From Eremophila alpestris peregrina (taxonomy: Eukaryota > Chordata > Aves > Passeriformes > Alaudidae), in NCBI GenBank assembly GCA_009792885.1, contig WMCF01000008.1:17594952-17658951 (forward strand): 64,000 nucleotides of DNA, written 5' to 3'. Under the pieces are notes generated by a model. The model was not told where the DNA came from. It saw only the letters and a program-made list of their open reading frames with translations, and ran no database searches. Within the stretch, counting starts at the first letter, position 1. Each line of letters starts with the position of its first letter. Positions 49,161 to 61,600 of this stretch are shown one piece after another. A program made the translations under genes and the position numbers.

Positions 49161-52100
49161 ATTACATGAATAATTAATACAGCTTTTCATTTGTTTCACC
49201 TCATATGCCAAGTAGCACAAAAGGAAAGTCATTAATGGAAGTGGATCACAAAGGTAACAACAGTGATCATTACATATTTACATCCCCTAAACTGTTTAAG
49301 TGAAAAGTTTGAAGGACCAAAAATACTCCTGCAATATCAGATCCAGAACAAACTAAAATACAATTTTGACCATCTGGATGAGACAACAAAGAAAAGAAAA
49401 ACAGAGCTGCCTCCTCAGCTTGTTTGCTGTAGGTAGGCAGGAGATCTGCCATCAGCTGTAAGAAGTTAGGTCCTCTGAAACCTTCCTCTTCAGACCTGCA
49501 AGATTTGTGAAAGTGGCTTCCCATTTCTGGAAGCAAAACACCACGGTTTGGCCAATTACCTCTGTATTTATACCATGAAGGCATGTGATTATATACCCAC
49601 ACACACACTGTTTCCTCTCAGGCACCAGAAGAAGCATTTTTCTAGTCTGATATGCTCCAGCTTTCTTGGCAAATCATAACTCTTTTTAAAAAGTGGGTTT
49701 TGGTAAACAATGTGCAGATTTCCTGGGGATTACCAGAACTACATACCTCTTGTTAAAATATGCTCCAGAGACATGAGATGATTTCAACGGAGGAACAGCA
49801 TAAATCATTAATTGCTGCAAAACTAAAAGCTTAGCATTGTGTTAAGTTACAACATTCCCTGACTTGATTATTCGGGTAGGAATCAGTTGCCATTACGCCA
49901 ATGGTCTGACACTACCCTGCTTTCATACTTAACCATTTATCTCCAGGTAAATAATTGAAAAAAACAGTTCGATTTACATATACATGTTTGGTTTTGTTTT
50001 CAAAATTACTCAGAGCATCTCTCCAGAGAAATGTCAGAGATTTAAAAAGTATCGCAGTGGGAGAACATTCATTGCTGTTTAAATGTTGAATTACAGCAGA
50101 GCGGTAAGAAATGACGTAGGTGTTTGATCAAAGAGCTTCCTGCATGCCCTGTTAACAGCTCCTCTGTGTGAGGCAACAATGGGGACATTTTCACACTGTG
50201 CAAACACTAACTTTGCAACATTTCTGCTCCAAACAGGAGGTTCACCTCCCTCCCTCAATACACAGCATACTTCTCCTTCCTCATTACATTACCCTTCCTG
50301 CCCTTTTTTTGTGCTTTCCCCCATAGCCTCCTTTATATCCCATCAGCTGAAAACTGAGCCAGCAAAATTAGAATTGAACTTCCTACCTCCTGACATAAGT
50401 TGACTCAAAAATCTAGACAAAACAAGCTGTCCCATTTCTGTATTATCTGTGCACTGATTTCAGAATCTAAAACCCTTCTGCTCATGAGTGAGAAATGATG
50501 TGACTTACTTCATGATAAATTATGCAACTTTCCCCAAACAAAGCTGATCCAACTGTGAGGCAAAGCCTGCCTTGCCTTGCCTAGCCTGGGACTGTCGTGT
50601 AAATGGAAAAAAAATTCCATGAGACTTATCTTCACCTGCCTCTGGAAATGAAAGATTTCCCACTCTGTGAATGACCTGCTTTCCTTGCAGCACCTCTCCT
50701 TACTGGGTCAAAACTTTTACACTCCTCCTAGTTCCATGCTTGCAACCAATATGCACTGCCACCAACCCGTTAGCACTTACTTTTCATATCTTTCAAACAG
50801 ATGGTAGTTTGGGGATGAATTACACTTTGTTTCACAGTCAGCCCAATCCCAGGCACGGTGTTATCACCATAGACAAAAGAGCCCACAAATCTGCTTTCTT
50901 TGGCAGTAAAATATTGCTCCATCTTTGCACTGGTAAAGTACTTAATGGACAAGACTGTGGCTTAAGTGTTCCCCAGACCAGGAAGGCCTGGGGAATATTT
51001 TTATTTAAAGAAGCAGCCCTAGCTCACTCCATTTAAAGGGAAAAATGATCTGTTGGCTGAGAAATGTCCTCTACTCTGCTGTATTTGGGCCCCTGTGGTG
51101 ACAGGGCTGCATCGAGGATGTGTGACCTAAAAGAGATGTTAGAAAGGCAATGCCATGGTCTTACTGGCATGAAACCTATTTTGTACCCTGTGCTGAAAGA
51201 GCCCTTGGCATATTATGGTCTGGAACACACCTGCATTATGCCTATAGCCATAAACAGGCCAGTTTTCATTTCTGGGTCTCAGCAGTAGCCAAGTAACTAG
51301 AAACAAATTGTTTTGCCTCTGCTTACAGAGTGTTATAGTGAAATGAGATCCTGGGTGAAAGCGATGATTCTCCCCTCTCTGTAAAGAAGTTGCAGTTTTT
51401 CTCAGAATTTCCTCTCTGCAGAAATGTGCTAAGAAACCACTTGCACTGTAGGACTCGAAGTACCCCATGTCAAAGCTGTCTCTAATTGGCATGCCTATCT
51501 GCCCATCTCACCCAGCAAAAGAAAGCATTAATCCACATCTTCAAGAATTCAATAGTCATTTAAGCAGAAGGTCAGGTACCTAATGGGCTGTCATGTTCAG
51601 GCTGTCTATCCCTCTGTCTTCCTGGCTCCCCAAGTTCCCAAGCCTTGACTGAGTGTCCTCAGGAGCTGGGTACTTTGTTTTCCTGCCAGGGCACTGTGAA
51701 GGGTAGAGCACAGGTGACTGCTTTGCAAATTTAAGTTGGGATGACATATTCTGGCTTCATTGAAAGTGAGAGGGGGAAAAAAAAGCAGCCAGGAAAAGGT
51801 ACACAGCAAGACCTGAGAAATATACTAAAGATGCTGTTTGTCCTGTATTACTGGCATACTCAATAGAACATGAATATACATTCAGTAGTCTGCATTGTGC
51901 TTTTTGATCTAAACCTTATTATGACTGCTGCAGTTGTAGGACACCTCACAGCAAGGATAACTGTGTGTAAACACTGTGTGGCATCGAGTAGTATAAAATA
52001 TTATATAGAATATATATATATATTACTAGATATATAATATACACTAATATGTTTTGTACTGTTAAAGGTAGAGAACACGATTGTACCCATTTCCCAGGTC

Positions 52101-52280
52101 TTTTTCAGTGCCATGAGTTATGGAGTGAGTTTGAAGACTACAGTCTGGAATGTAGAAACATTGCTACAGCTCCCAGAAATTTCCAGGAGGTACACCAAGA
52201 GGAGGGAGCCCCTTCCAGCTTCACTGGGATACAGCCCACTGCACATACTTGCTTTTGAACAGCCTCATAAAACCAAAACA

Positions 52281-52301
52281 TTTTTTTCCAAACAGATCAC
52301 A
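52281..52301 (+). repeat. 21-base dispersed direct repeat, copy 1
   Basis: T7 followed by CCAAACAGATCACA. The identical 21 bases recur in the same orientation at 58644-58664; flanking bases differ. Confidence 0.9.
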
Positions 52302-52755
52302 GGTCACGTAAGCTTCCCAAGGGATATATTGGTTACAGATGTTTTCATGTAATAAAATATTCCACTCAACTGCAGTATTTCTAACTGATAATGCTAAAAC
52401 TAAATTACCCTTGTCTAATGGTTATGTCCCCAATGTACTCCTTACCATGGTAAACACTGGCTCATTTGTTACCATTTAGCCACATAAATTTTTTTTTTTT
52501 AATATGAGCACGCCACAAAGCTAATGTATTTCAAGTTTGCAAGAACTACTTGAACTTTTCAATAATATATACTTAAAATTCACTCTTTTTTGCATATTTC
52601 CAGAATAAATTAAACTGCTAAGTTTCAGCATTATCATATAAATTTGCATTTAAAAGTTATCTCATTCTTTAGATATGAGTGAGTCTAATAACTTTCCAAG
52701 ATTTAATTCTTGCACTTGGAATATTTAAGAAAAATCACGAGATGGTCTGAATGGC

Positions 52756-52775
52756 ATAATAATAATAATAATAAT
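52756..52775. repeat. (ATA)n trinucleotide microsatellite
   Basis: About six to seven uninterrupted ATA/AAT units. Confidence 0.95.
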
Positions 52776-55700
52776 GAAACATTCAATTTGATGTCCTCCT
52801 GGCAGGGTTGTTAGGAAAGGTCATTGTGATGGTATCTCTAAAATGATCGAGTAGTTAAAAAAAATTAGAAAAGAAAAAGGGGAGAAGGAGATAATTATCT
52901 CCATTCAAAATATGCTTGCAATATAGCAATAAAAAGCATGGTTATGAAGAAGGAAGAAAGAAATTTTAAAAAGGAAACTTAAGTAGTCTTTGACTATAAC
53001 AAGGAGTTCCCTCAAACAAGGGAAGCCCATGCAGTTGCATGGGACTACATCTCAATGAGAACTACCACCTTGGCATTTTTTATGTGAAAAATTGGATCAT
53101 TAGGCTTGAGATATCCATTCATCATTGCTCTCCTTTTTGGATCATCAAGATACTTATGCTTGGATTTCACATACAGACATTAAGAGCAATGGAACAAAGT
53201 GACTCTTGATGTCCTACAACTGTTCTATGTTGCCACTTCACAGACAAAGTCAACCTAGTCTAATTACATTTCAACAAGACTGGAAATATAGCAGGGGCAG
53301 AGTATCCTCTGTGGAGGGAGATATGAGACACTTAGCACTACTGGCATTATATCAAAAATAGAACCTGTCTATTTTTAAGAAAACATGGGAGTCAGTAAAA
53401 ATTAGAAGTAGGCTGTCTAGACTTGATTAAAGAAAAATAATTCTTCAAACTTTACAATGCCATGATCCCGGTAGTCACTGCTTTAATGCTAATGTTCTGT
53501 GTTTGGTAAAATATTGTGTCCTTTCTGAGCTAAATGTAGTCACCAACCTTGATAAGCAATTTTTGCAGTTATCCAATTCAAATGTATGCTTGTGCTTGGT
53601 TAAGAAAAACATTACTTTGAATTGTTGCAGTGGTCAGAAGCATACTTTAATGATGTGCTATAGGGGGAAAATATGGGAGCATTTCCCTCCATTCCTCCAT
53701 CCCAACTGAAAGGAAAATTCAATCTGCAGCAAATCACTTGAAGAAAAATTTAATTCAGATTGATGGAGATGCTTTCTGAACACAACACAGCTGAACCTGA
53801 CCTGAATACAGTGTTTGGAAGAGGACAACTTTGTTTTGGTTCCAAGCAACATGCCAAGAAAACTTCACTCAGCTGACATTTTTACCATAGTCCTGCTTAT
53901 CTACCTATCACTCTACTTCTCATCATCATATTTGATTAACTGTGAATTTATTCTGAGGCTGATGCAGTTATTAAGATTGCTCCCATGTACAGAAGGCAAC
54001 AATGGTTCTCTGATGGCTCTGGCATTTGGGAGGGAGGTTATGCAGCACACGAAATGCAAAGCAACAGCCCTGTTCTGTGGCTCAAGATAACATCCAGGAT
54101 AGGAACAAAGCAGTGCTCTGTGACAAGTCATTTGCTTTCTGAAAAAAAGTACAATCCAGTTTTTCTAAGCAGATGCTCTCACACAGAAAACAGAAGCCTG
54201 ATCTGATGATATTTGAATTTTTAAACCAATTTAACAGGTTTTAGGGTGGTATGACTAAACTGCAGTAAGAGCAGTGTTTTTTGTGCAGCAGTGACGTGAA
54301 AACACATGAGTCTTGGAAACACAAATACTCCTTTCCTCTTCACTTAAAGAGCCTTTAGCATGGAAATCTGACCTAATGGGAAAAGGACTAGCTTTCTGGA
54401 ATCAAGGTCACCTGGATGCAGAAGTGGACCAGATCTGCCAGCACTGCTCCTGGTGGCTGTGTTCCTGTTGAGCAGCAGAATGCTGCCCATTGAGCACTGG
54501 CTAAAACAGTACCTTCCATGAGCTCCCCTTTTCCCTTGTTATTTTTGCTGGCTGCCACAAAAAAACCCCTCAGCTAGCTGACATTACACCCTGGGCAGAA
54601 AAATCTCTATTTATTTTAGTGCCTGAATAATATAACTAGCAGGAAAGAGCACAAATAAAACAACCTAAAAGCTCATCTGTGGGAGGGGATGTGAGCAAAG
54701 AAAAACTCCTGAGAGGTTCTGCAACTCCAGACTCACATGTGAACATAGAGCTTGCAGGGTGAAAAGTTATTTTAAATCAAATTTTTGGTATGTTTTGTGA
54801 TATGTTTCTCTTGCCCTGGTTGTTAAGGACAGCACCCAGAATGCATAGCTAACTAAGATGTCCAATAGTGTCATTTGTCTGTTGTTCATCTTCCTCCCTT
54901 CCCAAGCCTCTTTACCTATGCAGTCAATACCATATTTAAAAGCACACACTGGCTCCCCTGAAATTTTTAGTTTTCAAATAAATGCCCAATTAACTCACTC
55001 TTTATTTTATCCATTGTATGTAGCAAAATGCTTCAATTAAAAATGGAATGTCTATTAATTGAAGCCCAAAGATTCTGTTCAGGCAAGTTTCAGGAATCCT
55101 AAAAATAGAAATGCATTCATAATTTTTTCCTCACTTTAATTAGGCTTTTTTTTTTCCTGGCTTGAATTTAAATATCCCTCTGCAGTATCTTCAACTGCAT
55201 TGCAGTAGTAGGTACCCTGCACACAACATGAGAGCCACAAGATGAAAGATGATTTGCCTTTTCCATTCTTTCTCTGAAAGAGAAGTGTGAAATGGAGGCA
55301 TGCATCCCACAGAAGAGAAGTGTTGCAGTAAAATAGAAGAAACTTCAGAAAATGAGACTCCCAGAACCAAATGAAAATTCTGGTTGATTTGTGTATAGAC
55401 AGATCTTGGTCCTTCTCTAATCTATGGTCTTCAGTGATGTGTAAGAAAACAGCACTGTGGCAGTCAAGGTGAAGGTGATATAACTAATGGCATAGCAGCC
55501 AGATTAAGGGCAGGCCAGTTCAAAGTCAGCTGAAAAATACGCTCTGTGTAGCTCTTTGAATGACATTACTTATAGCAGTCACAGAATGCAAGGTCATGTT
55601 TCTTCAAACACAAGTTAAACTTGTAAGGTGGTGAACTAATCTGGAAAGCAGTGACTTGAAGGATGACTTCAGGGCCGTGGTGAGCCGCAGCTAAAGCTCT

Positions 55701-58643
55701 GGCAGGGATGCAGTGGCTGGGATGATGAATGAGATCTTTCAGTACCTGAGCTAGGGGAAGACACAAAGTAGAAAACATCATTGCAGCACTCCAGAGGAGC
55801 ATTACTAGGAACAGACAAAGCTGAGGTTATCCAGGTCAGCTGGGTTGTAAGCAAAACAATGCTAAGTAGCAGAGACCTCTGCCTGCTTTGCCTGTGCTGG
55901 AGCTGAGCTTCCTCCTGCTACTGCAGCCCTGGCCCTCCAGCCCTGGCCACAGTCTCTCTCTTCCTTCCCTCTTCCACTGATAGATTAACAAACCAGATCT
56001 TCAGTGTGAACCCATTCTATCCTCACTCCTGGAGCAGCAAAAAATTCAGTGTCTCTTACACTGCTGAGATGCCCAGGGCTGGCTCTGTCACTTCATACAG
56101 TGTTACTGAAATGATTACAAGCACTTATTGACAAACAGGAAAGGATTCAGGGTGGAGCTGAAAGAAGGATTCAGAGTCAGGAAAAGATGTCCTAAAGCAA
56201 GAGCCAGGAGTAATTCAGTCTATTTATTTGCACAAAGATAAAGTTCAGGATGGCTTGATCACAATTCATAAATACTTACATTAGTGAGACTCATTTAATA
56301 TAGGGCATAACAAGACACAGAGTTGAAAAATGGAACTTTGAGATAAAATTCAGGCAAAAAATGAGGGAGAAGTGTTATAAATGAATGCAATTAAGTCGAT
56401 GGAATCTTTCATATTTGCATGCAGTAAATTTGCCATCACTTAAAGTCATTAAAATAAAAAAAGAGAGAGAATGATTACTTTTTAAATTGGTATTATCTAG
56501 CTCAGGCAGAACTTTCAGGCTAAGTGGTGAATTTGTACAAGGGTATAATACTACTAGCTGACCAAACTAGAAGAACACTACGTTATAAAACCCATGAGCC
56601 CATATTTATTTCTTGAGTGGGCTTACAAAATCCAGTTTTTTTTCTTTATCTGCTTGAAATGGATGCACCAATTTTGCTAAACCCAATCTGAACTTCTGAC
56701 TTGAGCATTCTGCTTCAGATGTGATACACAGCCAGTTTCTTTCTCTTCTGGCACTGTGAAGAAGCAACTGAAATACCCAAGACTGAGTGCAAGTGAATGG
56801 AGTCAATTTGAAGGCAAGATGCACCTGTAAGTTTTCAAGCACCTCCTCTAATCCTGGAGTCTGAAGGCATTGGCATACTTTCCAGGGGCATTTACAAGCC
56901 ACCTTGGATTGCTCCAGCATGTGGGATTAGATGGAGGGCAGGGATTTACCACCTAGAGCTCCTTAACCCTGGCCAACCCAGTTGTGCTAAGCAGGACAGT
57001 ATGGGAGGTATCTTACTATTTTTTTACCCCTTTTTGTCCACAAGGCAAAAGTTTCACCAGGGCTGTGACACAGAAAAACTGGGCAAAGCAGGATAGCCTA
57101 GATATGTCCAGGTTTAAGATAGTTAAATTCTTTACCTTTGAAATCCACTGTAAAAGTACTATACACTTTAGTTTAATGAAGGAATTAACATCCAAGAAGT
57201 TATATTATGCAATGGCAGCATTTTCTAGCAATCAGTGAGCTTTAGGAATGATGCAATTGTGTGGTCAGGAGACAGACTTAAATAAGACACATTCCTACTC
57301 TAGTTCAGCTCCTCTGATCAATTGTTTACAAATCCATAGTCCTTTCTTCTCTCTACCACCATAAGAGGTATTTACTGTTTTTATGATCTCAGAATGGAAA
57401 AATATTAATCCAAAACAGCAGCAACTATTGCTTTTTCTTCTCAGATCTGTGTGGCATTAAGTATAATTACATAAATAACTGGAATGGCAGAAACAATTAC
57501 TGGCTTTGTATGGGTATTGGAAAAGATTATACTGTTTCTATCATGTCTCTCAAATAATGGGTATCTTCTAAGGCTACTGTCAAGAATACTGCTTGCTGCT
57601 GTAATGTTGATATGAAAATAATCTTGTAAAAACAGTGAGAGGGTCTTTACACATACTTTCCACCAAGAAAGATTACTTAAACAAATGGTTTAACCTGCTA
57701 TTGACCTAAAACCTAGTTGCATAAACGTTTTAAAAATTATTATCCATCCTGAGTAGATGAAAGTAATCTAGCAAAGTCAAGGATAACATAGGAAGTCTCT
57801 TAATGACAGCTGCATTCTCTGCAGCCTCTATTAGCATATGATTTTTCTACTGGCAAAGCAGATGGAAATGAACTATAAGAACACATGCATGTGATAGCTC
57901 TTTCACTTTGTAAAAGACTGGAAAGAGACAAATACATATAAAGGAAGAGTGGAAACCTGCAAAGAGCTCTTACATGAAGAGCCTTGACTATTTTTGTCCC
58001 ATTTTTTTTCATTATAAACATTGCTATGCCTTCTTTTTAAAACCAGTAATAGCAAATACAGAGACCATAAGGAAGTTAAATATAGAGCCATACCTGAGCT
58101 ACCATCATCCAAAAGTCATTAAGAATGAGTGCATACAGCATTTGCTCCAGTGTGCTGAACACATGCTCAGAACCAGCTAGGATAATTAATTGGGTATAGT
58201 TCATCTGGTATGCACTGGAGATAGAAAGCATTACAGGCACTCCAGTGTGCTTATCAAGCTTAAAAAAGGCTGTCTGAGGAAGGCTGACAGTGGCTTCACC
58301 TACTAAAAACTCCCCCACTTTTAATATCCCGTGTTAGTTGGCATTGCAAGAGACTGCTCCACTCTGTGGTGTGTAATGAGAAGAGTCTCCCGAGCATCTC
58401 AACCTTCCTCCCCTGCAATCAAGGCAGCGATGCCAGATGCAAGTTTGGAAGTCTCCAGCATTTTGTCTGACAGCATAAATGTTATGTTTTTTCATGAACA
58501 GCAGTCATCTGGTCTGCTGCATGCTTTCACCACCTGCTTATATCAGACACGTAGGATGGGATGTTTGTGCTTCAGTGACCAAGCTGGCAAGTATCTGAAG
58601 CTTTAGCTGCTACAGAATCATCCAAACCTTTGGGTTTGTGGGG

Positions 58644-58664
58644 TTTTTTTCCAAACAGATCACA
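58644..58664 (+). repeat. 21-base dispersed direct repeat, copy 2
   Basis: Identical to 52281-52301 (T7 then CCAAACAGATCACA), preceded here by GGGG rather than CA. Confidence 0.9.
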
Positions 58665-61600
58665 CTTCTGACATTCCCCCTCCTCACTTTAAAGAAACAT
58701 CACCTTTTCTACAGACTCAAAGAGCAGCCATGTGGTCCATAGCAGCATGCTGGAAATGGTTAAGATGCTGTTAACATTGTCCATGCAACTTCAAAGGAAT
58801 ACAGTTGCCCCAGGAGGTATTTCCTGGCTATATACCTGCCCATAGACTACAGCACTAAAGACTTACACCAAAGACCACATTTTCCATGCATGCAGATCTT
58901 TATCCCTTCTACTTCCTTTGGGACAGGTCTGTTTGTTTTTTTTCTAAAATCATTACTAAATTCATAATCTCACAGCCACACATATTTCCACTTCCTGAAG
59001 TGTTAAAAGGAAAAAACAAACAAGCTCTTGATATTTCTGTCAATAAAGACAGACTCAGGATCAAAGAAATGAAAATGCTAATTATGGTGCACTCTGTAAC
59101 ACCTCTCTCCCGAGCCAAGTGCTCTGATTAAGTTAACCATCGTGCTAATTATAATAGTGTTTAGCACAGCTGGGGCCAAAGAAAAGCCATCTTCTACCAG
59201 AGCATGGTTGCTGGCCTCAGAATGAGATTAAACATTTGTATACTGCAATAGAAACTTGCCAAAGATTCACCGAATAATAAATTTTAAAGATTCAAAACCA
59301 CGTTCAGTTTCTTTTATCATTAAAAAAAATGTGGACATTTAAAAAACCTGATGTGGTTCGTTTATTTTTTTACATGAAAAAATGCTGGAGTCAGAAGCTC
59401 ATTGCACAGGAATTAAGTTACTGTCTCCTAAGGGAACTTAGAGCAAGCTAACACATCTTTCCAATTTAAAGGGAAGCCCACTCTTCTGCATTTTCTAAGT
59501 CAATATACGGCTGTGAAGGATGCCAGTGATGAGAGAGGAAGGCCACTGTACTCTATAGTTTCATTTAAAATGGAATGAAGTAGCATGCAATTACTGGCAA
59601 AGCCACCTGCCACATTTCAGCAGCACATTTGGATGGATAGTGGGGATGATAGTACCAGTGAAAAATGTCATTGGAGTGTAAGTGAAAGTTAATCCTTCCC
59701 ACCAACTCCTTGGAGGAGAGAAAAATATAATAAATCAATAAATCCCTGCAGCTCAGAAAATTGTATCTTCAGTGGATGCTTACAATCCTTGTTCCACACA
59801 GCGTAATTGGAAGACATTTTTAAATGGTTATGTAGTTATAACCATATCTTTCATTCATCACTTCCCTCCTTGAAGAACTCATCAGCACTTACAGGCAGTA
59901 CCTTCCGGTGCACCTGCTTGAAGGATAAGCACTACTTACCATGAAGGAGCTCAAAGGTAAGAAAATTGCCTTAGATTCAGTATCACTCCTCAAAATGGCT
60001 GTTTTGTACTTGCTCAGTCTCCCTGAGATTCTGAGTAGCAGCAGATGAGCAGACGGTTTTTCAACATGAATTCAATCATTAACTCTGAATTATACAAGTC
60101 ATCTAAACACAATGAGGCAACTAATGCTCGTGAGTGGGGATGTACTTTCCAAATTCCAGGCATGTTCACAGTGCTCCTGTTTCACTGCACAGATACAGCA
60201 ATCACTGACACCCTTATTATGGGCCACCTTCCCATTCATTTCTCATGCATTGCATTGGCTCACTTAATTATATACCCACACACATATATTTTAATAAATA
60301 CAGCACTGTTTATGCAAATTGATAATCTGGATTCCTTACTACTTTAGTAGGGTGGTAAAGGCTTAAGTGAGTTTAATCCACTCTCAGGGGAGAAAGGCTA
60401 ATTATTGCTCTGGTTTGGTAGGTAGAGAGGAGAGGTTCCTCAGAGGGAAAACCTAACAAATTGGCTGAGATGTTAGAGAAGGTCAAAATGTGGGAACAGC
60501 ACCCTGGACAGGGTGAAGACTGTGACCCAGTGGAGCATTATTAAACCTCTTGAGCAGGAGTCAGAGCTATTTCAGGGGTCTGTGGACCCTCTAGGAAGGC
60601 TCATGAAGACTTTCAGTCTGTCACACACATTAAAGAAGTAGAGCAATACATCGAGAATTAGGGCATTTTAGTCCTCTTCTTTTTCACTGACATCCTCGGA
60701 TGCGTGACCCTGTGACTGAGTATAATCCCATCTGCCTCCAGCCTTCCTGGGAGTCACAGATCCTTCCAGTAGTGGCTGCTTTACTCCAGCACCTTGCTCT
60801 GCATTCCCTTGTGAGGGAGATGGGTAGGGCAGGAAAAACAGGGAGGGAAAAGTGATCTCATGATCTCCCTGTCCCTCCCTCTCTCAGCTGCTAATTAGCA
60901 ATGGCCAAGCCCTGTGGAAAGTATTCCAGGGTGTAAGCAGGGACTACAACTGGTGAAGAGTAATGTACAAGACTGGTTATTTGGCACTTAGGATACTGCT
61001 CACTGCTGCACAGTTAGGGTGACAGTACCACTTTATTTTGTATATATCTTCCAGTGCTTAGGTAAGCTCAAACATTAATTCATACTTACAGTTTGCATTT
61101 TACAGCAAATTAATTTCCACTCTATGCATGCATACATCTAGGACAGGTGGAGAAAAGATTATGCAGTAGATAGTCATGTACCATGGTGATGTTCATAATA
61201 GGAAAAAATTGTGGAATAATAGAGGAAGCAGAAGACTAAATTGCATACTATAAAATATTAAGACAGATAGTTTCCTGGGAGGACATCATATGGGTGTTTG
61301 CATTGCCTGCACCCAAAATGCTCAGGAATTACAGGTCACATCCTGCCATTATTTCTCCTATAACCCATTCCAAAGCACTAAGAGCCTGTCAACAGAAAAT
61401 GCAAAGCAAAGTAAACAGATCTGCTTAGTTTCTTTTTTGCTGAGTTTTATTACAACAGAACTTTTTGACTGAGAAGAAAAATGTTACTGTAAAAATCAAC
61501 ACTGTTATATACTATCTCGTTATCTCTTCATATTAAAGTGATCAGAGTCGCTATTAAAGCATGGTCACCATAATATTTGGATTTGGCTGAGACTTAGAAT

